Origin: Toxonevra muliebris
Lineage: Eukaryota > Arthropoda > Insecta > Diptera > Pallopteridae
DNA: 64,000 nucleotides
Direction: 5' to 3'
Assembly (NCBI GenBank): GCA_963691655.1
Contig: OY829328.1
Coordinates: 3,748,204 to 3,812,203, forward strand
The translations under genes and the position numbers were made by a program. Below are positions 57,970-64,000 of this stretch, piece by piece; the stretch's first letter is position 1, and every line of letters begins with the position of its first letter. Under the pieces are notes generated by a model. It saw only the letters and a list, made by a program, of their open reading frames with translations, searched no databases and was not told where the DNA came from.

Positions 57970-59570
57970 ATTAGATTCCTAACCTAAGTTCAATTATCTA
58001 CTTATATTTTGTCATAGAGTGTAAATATTTTTGTTTTTTACACAGCTTATTGAATTCAGAATATTTTTTATTAGCAAAAATTTCGTCTATTGTTTGCCGC
58101 ATTTATAGATGCAAAACCAAAATAAATTCAATTACTGTGGAGCATTTTGAATTTTATTACTTTCCATTTTTTCTTGCAAACGCTTTGATAGCTGAGCCAA
58201 AACTCCAAAATATTTTATAGCTTGCGAATATTTAATTATTTGGTTCCACTGTTTTGGACAAACAGACAAATTCATGCTTCAAGTATCTCAAAAAAAAAAA
58301 AAAATCGTAAGCTATTTGTTGTTTTTTTTTGGGTATAACTTTATTTACAGAAATTAGCTACCAGCTTTAAGTTTAAGTGCTTAAGCGTAATTTAAAAGCA
58401 TGTGAACATGCAACGTCATCATCATTCACTCTGTCTGCCAAATAAAATAAACGACCATGCACTAACGGATCAGTACATTTCCCAAGGGGGGTCTTTATTT
58501 TTCGACGACGTGAAATTTGGCACCAATGAAAAACGGACCCAGAAAATGGGTCCCAGTATGGGATGCAACAAAAACAAATTATGACCTGAATTGGGGTCTA
58601 TTTTCATTTTACGAAATATGTGTGAAAAAAACACCCCAAAAATTAATTTAGGAAAATTGATCGAATTTTTTACAAAGTGTTGATGTAAGATTTTAGGTTT
58701 TATTCTAATCCCAACACAAAATTTCATACTAAATAATAATAATTTGAGTCTTTTTTTATTTTAAAAATTTGGGCTATACTTTTTTATGAAAATATTCGTT
58801 TAGGTCCATTTTTCAGTTTGGGGAAATTTTTCATTGCAATCAAATTTTTATACCCAAAACTCCCCTAAGATACGCTAGTGCGATCTTGTATATTTAGCAA
58901 ATCATTATTGTTATAATGAAGGGGAATTTTGTTAATTGTATTGAACTGTTAAAGATTTTTGTATTTTTTTTTTTTTTTTATAGAAAATCTTGCGTTCTGT
59001 CAATAATAAGTCGTTCAAGCATAAAAGGGATTCAGAGGGAAAATAGTACAATCCTCCCTTGCAATGCAATGCAATAAATGGAGAGTAATAGTTGCTTCCC
59101 CATTTATCAGCACAAGGAACATTTATGAAATAGAAGGTTTAAGTAGATCCCTACGAATTATATCCAATAATGGGAGATCTACCTTAACTCTATCTCACGC
59201 ATTCTACGCTTTCTGCGCATAATCTTTTAGCGGAATAGTGCGGAAACACATTGCTCAACAAAAAGGCAGTAGTATTGCTTAGTGATTTAAATAGTGTCCT
59301 AATTATTATCAAATAGAAGCAGAAGGTGAAGAGTGATGAACGCAAGATTTTTCGGCTGAATTGACCACCCTTCAAAAAACCAGAAAACAACTGCCAATGT
59401 CGGAAGCGGGAAACTACAGATTCCTGTACTGTTTTTCTGTTTTTTAATTTAAATCTTGTTTATTTTTACATTAATTTTAAAATAAATTTAATTAGGTCTA
59501 TGCAAACAACTATATGGAGGATTTCATCTCAAAGGAACTCACTTTCAAAATCGATCGGGCTCAAACTTGC
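57970..59570. other. Intergenic DNA
   Basis: No gene was recognised. A less AT-rich patch at 58400-58590 is open for 60 codons, but its translation has no signal peptide or known motif. Confidence 0.4.
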
Positions 59571-59574
59571 ACAA

Positions 59575-60455
59575 AACTCGCCTAGTTGGGGGGGGGGGAA
59601 GAATTTTAACATTTTGGTTAATTCCCTGTTTCAAATACATATTTAATTATATATAATTTGGTCCAAAAACAAATTAGTTTTTCAATCTTATGAAAAAAAA
59701 AATCCAAAGTTTGATCATTTTGTTTTTCAAAATCAAAAATAGTTTTGACTTTTTTTTAAAGAAAGCTCAGGTCTTTTCCTTTGAGAACGTTGAGGCCCAG
59801 AAGTGACTTGAGACTCAAAATGAACGTTGAATAACTAGAAACACTCATGACGCTAGCTCTCAAACCTTGTAGTATCCCTGTTCTCATGGTTCCCACTGAT
59901 GATGAAAAAAATGTAGTTACAACAAACGAGGGGAATGCCCCAGTAATCGTGCCAGTCCCAGTGATCGTTATTGCGATTTGTAAAAATTTTATTAAAAACT
60001 AGAGCAGATTTTGATTTTGAAATTTTCTTGGTCTTTCTTTCTTATAGCAAAAAAGGACTGAAATTATAAAATTTAAATTTTAAATTCAAAAACCAAAGTT
60101 TACTTAGTCGTTGGTGTTTCCAGTTACTCGACGTTCATTTAGAAACTACTTTTGGACCTCAAAGTTCACAAAGGAAAAGGCCTGAGCTTTCTTTTGACCC
60201 AAAAAAATAAAAACAATTTTTTTTTTTTTTGAAAAAAAAAGTTATAACTATTTTTGATTTTGAAACAAAAAAATGGTCAAATTTTTTATTTATTGAATTT
60301 TTTTTTCTTTTTTTTTTAAAAATTGAATAAAAATCTGTCGCAATCGTCTTGGATCAAAATTTTAAATGCAAATAGGTGATTGGTTACATGGATCCAAAAC
60401 AGGGGCTGTTAGGCCAAAATGTCAAAATTCTATCCTGACCATCTCGACGAGTTTA
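59575..60455. mobile_element. Second large foldback element, about 880 bp
   Basis: The arms read AAAGAAAGCTCAGG(T/C)CTTTTCC and TGAACGT(T/C)GA(A/G)TAACT in the same order inward from both sides (left arm 59755-59860, right arm 60100-60215). Outer blocks CAAAATCAAAAATAGTT and GAATTTT(A/G)ACATTTTGG also pair, extending the arms to about 400 bp. The centre is near 59900-60090. Borders are approximate and no target duplication was identified. Confidence 0.6.
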
Positions 60456-60939
60456 TGACCAATTTCGTTGTTGTAACTACTACCCAATAAAGTGGGGTTC
60501 ACTTGAAACTGGTTTTTTCTTCCTTAATGCCCCTTGGCAAAATGTCCCATATGTATTTTCTGTTTTGTCTCGAATACGAAATTTCGTCAGTCCTTCTCAC
60601 GAAAATTCGTTAACGATGAAATCTCCTCAATGCCTCCGTCATATATTCGGCGACTAAATTTTCTCAATTTTTCCGTCATACATTCGTTTACGAGACCAAG
60701 GACACTTGTATGAAACTTCGTGCACAAAGTTGTATATTAATCGTCCACGATTCTTCAACCATTTCTTTAGAAAACTTCTTACTGGGTTAACAATTTCTTG
60801 ACACCAAATGATGAACCATTATATTTATACAGCATTCCTAAAAGTATGCTTCACTTTATTGCAACAAATAAACACAGTAGTAGCAAAACTTAAAATTTAA
60901 TCGTATACAAAGTTTTAGGAATGAATTAAACAAATTTTT

Positions 60940-61485
60940 TCAACCCAAAAAACCACCACCGAAACCGCCAACACCAAATCCTTTCGCGTGATAACTTTGA
61001 TGGAATTTACCAAAACCTATGCCGCCACCACCAATTAAACCCGCACCGCCATAGCCACCACCATAGCCACCACCATAGCCACCACCATAACCATAACCAC
61101 CAGCGTAAGATGGTACAACTTGTATCGTGGAAATTGCATTGACCACAGGCACAGAAGTCCCTATTGGTACAGTGGACACTATAGGGTAGCTAGTATATAT
61201 TGGTGCGGCACTATATATGCCAGAACTGTAGCCACTAAAACCACCAATGCCACCACCGCCGATGCCTCCTATTATATGACGTGTTTTACGTACATTATCC
61301 GTAGCACCTGGTTGCACTGCTGGTATCGGATCTAACTGATTTGGTTCACCAGCGACAAGATATTGTAATTTTCCAAGAGGTGCTGCTACTGCTGCCGTCT
61401 CAATGGGGTGAGCTACTACTATTTGCTGTTGTTGTAATGTGGCAAGTATTGTAACAAATACTGTCCACGTTATAAGATGTAACAT
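60940..61485 (-). CDS. Secreted furin-type Gly-rich protein with PIVS and SYH boxes (181 aa)
   Basis: ATG at 61485, TGA at 60940. The signal peptide is residues 1 to about 25 (containing FVTILATL). The pro-segment (HPIETAAVAAPLGKLQYLVA and on) ends at RKTR (66-69). The mature part starts HIIGGIGGGGIGG, has a Val/Ile/Pro/Ser block at 101-125 (PIVSTVPIGTSVPVVN), four GGGYG units, and then GKFHQSYHAKGFG before the terminal GGFGGGFLG. The start (xxIGGxGGGG), the PIVS block and the SYH-x-x-GFG box all recur in the divergent gene at 62763, so the two are paralogues. AATAAA complement at 60855-60860. Hydrophobic Val-Pro blocks flanked by Gly arms are typical of cuticle-like structural proteins, which slightly favours that role. 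Confidence 0.9.
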   Translation of the reverse strand: MLHLITWTVFVTILATLQQQQIVVAHPIETAAVAAPLGKLQYLVAGEPNQLDPIPAVQPGATDNVRKTRHIIGGIGGGGIGGFSGYSSGIYSAAPIYTSYPIVSTVPIGTSVPVVNAISTIQVVPSYAGGYGYGGGYGGGYGGGYGGAGLIGGGGIGFGKFHQSYHAKGFGVGGFGGGFLG

Positions 61486-61610
61486 TTTAGATTTTTCACT
61501 ACTGATAGTTTCACAAGTTATTATTCTTATTTTCGAATTTAATTTTATTTTGTAGCGCAGCTCGACAAGAATTTAGCTTAAATTGTTAAACAATATTGGT
61601 TGACTTGTGA

Positions 61611-61650
61611 ATTCTGAATTACGAATTTGGCAATATGTTGATCGTTTATA
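61611..61650 (-). promoter_or_regulatory. TATA/initiator promoter of the 60940-61485 gene
   Basis: TATAAA on the minus strand (61645-61650) and TCAGAA (near 61612-61617), 35 nt from the first T to the initiator A. Confidence 0.55.
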
Positions 61651-61659
61651 TTTATGCAA

Positions 61660-62625
61660 ATAACTGAAAGTATTGATATTTATGTATTTGTGATATTGAT
61701 GTAAACAATTTGCACATTTGTATTCATAGATTCATATATAAAAATTCCCGTAAAAGTAGTGCTCGTATGTAATCTCAAAATAATAACACTGTACACAGAT
61801 AACAATGATTTTTTGAATTAACTGAGTTGGGTTTTCCTGCAGATTACGAATCTGAAGAAGTAAATGATTCGAATTGTTCAAAAATATTTTTCCTTTAAAA
61901 AAAAAAATCAAGTTAAGCTTAACCCCAGTGAATGCATAAAAGGTTCCAGGTTCAATCTTCTGATGAGTCAATCCAAAATAGAAAACAAAGCTTTCCTCCA
62001 CACCGCAGCACCTTTTTGTTGGCAATTGCAAGTTCTTGTCCTCCCACACTAATGGATGTGAAGAGCAATGCCTAGTTATGCAAGGATAAGTTATTTGAAT
62101 TACAAATGGGGGAAAATGATCATCTCAACCAAGTTCAAATTCTTTTTGACATTGTTATCTATGTAGATATTAAAATTTCGTTCAGTATACACTTGACTTA
62201 CATTCACTCGTTCATTACAGAAATGGAAAGTTGCTCAATATTTAATATTTATAGATGTAAATTTTTATTTTAATAGGAACATATCGTTGAAAAATTTTGT
62301 ACAAAACAATTTTACTTAGTAATTGATATTTAATTTACTACTTAGCACCTTTGAGAATCTGACAAACATGGAGAAGGTCATTAACATGAGGTCTCATAAG
62401 TAACAACGAATGTGAAAATTACGAAAATCTCAAAATATATTCGTAGTCAAACAAACTACACAAATAATTACAAGTTGAATGAAGCTTGAATTGAGTTTTT
62501 GGGGATTTTCAGCATTTTAGGGTTTACTTTTAAATCAACTACGTGCGAATTGACATTTACTACGTCACTATGATACAGTAGAAAAGAAAAAGATGAAAAA
62601 AGAAAACGCAAAAAATTACAGGCAG
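61660..62625. promoter_or_regulatory. Shared intergenic region of the divergent paralogue pair
   Basis: About 970 bp separates the two TATA boxes. No gene was recognised inside; it is the natural place for control elements used by both genes, but no specific motif could be named. Confidence 0.3.
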
Positions 62626-62632
62626 AAAAAAG

Positions 62633-62641
62633 TATATAAAA
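62633..62641 (+). promoter_or_regulatory. TATA box of the 62763 gene
   Basis: TATATAAAA, 122 nt upstream of the last base before the start codon region; a strong initiator was not seen at the usual distance. Confidence 0.5.
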
Positions 62642-62762
62642 GCATACAAAATACCCGCATAAGAAACATAAATATAAAGTTTCGAATTGTGGTAGAAATA
62701 GTACAATTTAAGCGTAGTCTCAGGTATCATAGCACATTAAATAGTTTGGTAATCTCTGCATC

Positions 62763-63353
62763 ATGACGGGAAGTACCGACCACATTGCTATAACATTTAT
62801 CATCTGCATTGCAATACTATGTATGCATGCGCAAGCGGAAACTGTTGGACACAGTAGAAAAGTACGCTCACTAATAGGGGGTGGGGGTGGTGGGTTTGGT
62901 GGCATCAATGGCGCTCAACAATTCAACACTCTACAATCAGTGCCAGTGGTATCCAATGTGCAAACGGTTCAGCATGTACCCATCGTTTCTAATGTACAAA
63001 CCGTACAACAAATCCCAATTGTTTCATCTTTTCAGCAAGTGCAACCAGTTGCTGGTATTGGGGGTGTCGGTGGCGGTGGCTTAGCTGGTGGGGGTGCATT
63101 GGGCGGTTTAGTAGGTGGTGGTTTTGGTGGCGGTTTTAAACGTTATCGTGAGAGCTATCATGTCAGAGCTCGTGGTTTTGGTGGTGGAATCGGACTTGGT
63201 AAGTTTGGACTTGGTGGGCTTGGTGGCCTTGGCGGTGGCGGCTTCAAAGCACGTTATTCTTTTGGCTATTCAGGAGGATTTGCTGGGGCTGGTGGTCTTG
63301 CAGGCGCTGGTGGCTTGATTGGCGGTGGCGCTGGTGCTGGCTTATTAGGTTAA
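62763..63353 (+). CDS. Secreted furin-type Gly-rich protein with PIVSNVQ repeats (196 aa)
   Basis: ATG at 62763, TAA at 63351. The signal peptide is residues 1 to about 25 (IAITFIICIAILCMHAQA). The pro-segment is very short, ending at RKVR (32-35). The mature part starts SLIGGGGGGFGG. Residues 59-94 are three consecutive 12-residue repeats of the form x-[VI]-P-[VI]-VS-[NS]-[VF]-Q-[TQ]-VQ. A Gly domain follows, then FKRYRESYHVRARGFGGG around 125-142, which matches the SYH box of the 60940 gene, then GLGG repeats, KARYSFGYSGG and a Gly/Ala end. The Arg/Lys-rich SYH and KARYSF segments make the mature protein basic. AATAAA at 63403-63408. Opposite or shifted frames over this gene are shadows of the Gly codons. 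Confidence 0.9.
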   Translation: MTGSTDHIAITFIICIAILCMHAQAETVGHSRKVRSLIGGGGGGFGGINGAQQFNTLQSVPVVSNVQTVQHVPIVSNVQTVQQIPIVSSFQQVQPVAGIGGVGGGGLAGGGALGGLVGGGFGGGFKRYRESYHVRARGFGGGIGLGKFGLGGLGGLGGGGFKARYSFGYSGGFAGAGGLAGAGGLIGGGAGAGLLG

Positions 63354-63409
63354 ATAGTTTTAATTTAATTATCTTTACAATTAATGAAATGTATCTCTTA
63401 GAAATAAAT

Positions 63410-64000
63410 ATGTGTAAATAATTTATGAAAGAAAATTTAATTAATATTAATTTTTTTATAACTTCTAATATTTTTTCCGCAGTTTAATTAATTTGTTATT
63501 CCGCTGTACCCAAACCTCGATTCGCCGAATTAGTGAAGTGACCACTTAATGTAGGAATGTTTCCAACTTACTTGTTCCGTTTCCACTTCTAAGTCTTTGG
63601 CCTTAGGGGATTAAATTACGGTTTTTAATACGACCAGCGTATTTCATTTGTGAGGAAAAAAAAATTAAATTGTTCAACTTTCTATGCGCAGAAAGCATGG
63701 TATGAAGTTTGAGCTTAACTTCTGTGTGTAGTTCCCAGAGAATCGGTATCATTTGCGCTGGGCAATGCTGATGCTCTATGCTTTCTAGATTATCAAACCT
63801 CGGTTTTTATTACAGCAAAAATCGATCTGAAGTTTATCCCAATTTCACATTTAAAATTGCCATTTTTCTGAAAAGTTTGGCTTCCACTTTTCTATCCACA
63901 AAATATGTTAAGCCCAAATGTTTTAGTCCCAAATACGCACACTCTGAATATAAATATAAGTGTTTTTTTTTTTTAATTTTTCAATCTCACCCTGTATTCA
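63410..64000. other. Intergenic DNA at window end
   Basis: No gene was recognised. CACCCTGTATTCA at the very end repeats the right end of the putative element at 56071-56936. Confidence 0.35.

Overview
The window looks like nuclear DNA of a higher dipteran. It is AT-rich, with small, widely spaced, mostly single-exon genes, TATA/initiator promoters, AATAAA signals, one 54-nt intron of the fly type, and many decayed mobile elements. Diverged tRNA-derived SINEs that resemble repeats I recall from tephritid fruit flies make a tephritid host the best guess; this is an inference and no database was searched.

The main content is a dispersed cluster of small secreted preproproteins. Fourteen loci were found: 3096-3437 (+), 5761-6273 (-), 11433-12269 (-), 22956-23357 (+), 24358-24563 (+, frameshifted), 28399-28782 (+), 37429-37710 (+), 45948-46775 (+), 46922-47386 (-), 49339-49806 (-), 54652-55029 (+), 57457-57879 (-), 60940-61485 (-) and 62763-63353 (+). 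Nearly all share one plan: a signal peptide, a short and often acidic pro-segment, a furin-type R-x-x-R (or RGKR/RKRR) site, and a mature part made of Gly with Tyr, Phe, Leu, Pro or Arg. The prodomain/cleavage plan is kept while the mature part varies (YRGG array, GYGG, GLGG, Gly/Gln-rich, and a basic non-glycine version at 49339). A fifteenth gene, 55175-55822 (-), is a secreted, non-glycine-rich protein that becomes visible only after splicing two exons. Cuticle or eggshell matrix proteins, or glycine-rich antimicrobial peptides, are the plausible roles; the sequence does not decide between them.

Layout: 1-3 kb has a hAT-like MITE and a weak protease-like fragment. 3-12.5 kb has three family genes with a piggyBac-like MITE, a SINE and a 701-bp foldback. 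12.5-22.8 kb is a gene desert with a TA-flanked MITE, a hAT element with a perfect 8-bp target duplication, and small inverted and tandem repeats. 23-29 kb holds the closest paralogue pair (22956, 28399) and the frameshifted copy. 31-32.5 kb is a 5'-truncated jockey-like LINE. 35.9-37.7 kb has a SINE and the YRGG gene. 38.7-39.5 kb is a fossil RNase H-bearing LINE. 43.1 kb has a perfect 27-bp hairpin. 46-50 kb and 54.6-63.4 kb hold the remaining genes, including two tail-to-tail pairs with overlapping 3' ends and one divergent paralogue pair. A second large foldback lies at about 59.6-60.5 kb.

Most genes that could be checked have a TATA box about 30-37 nt upstream of a TCAG-like initiator, so they may be regulated in a similar way.
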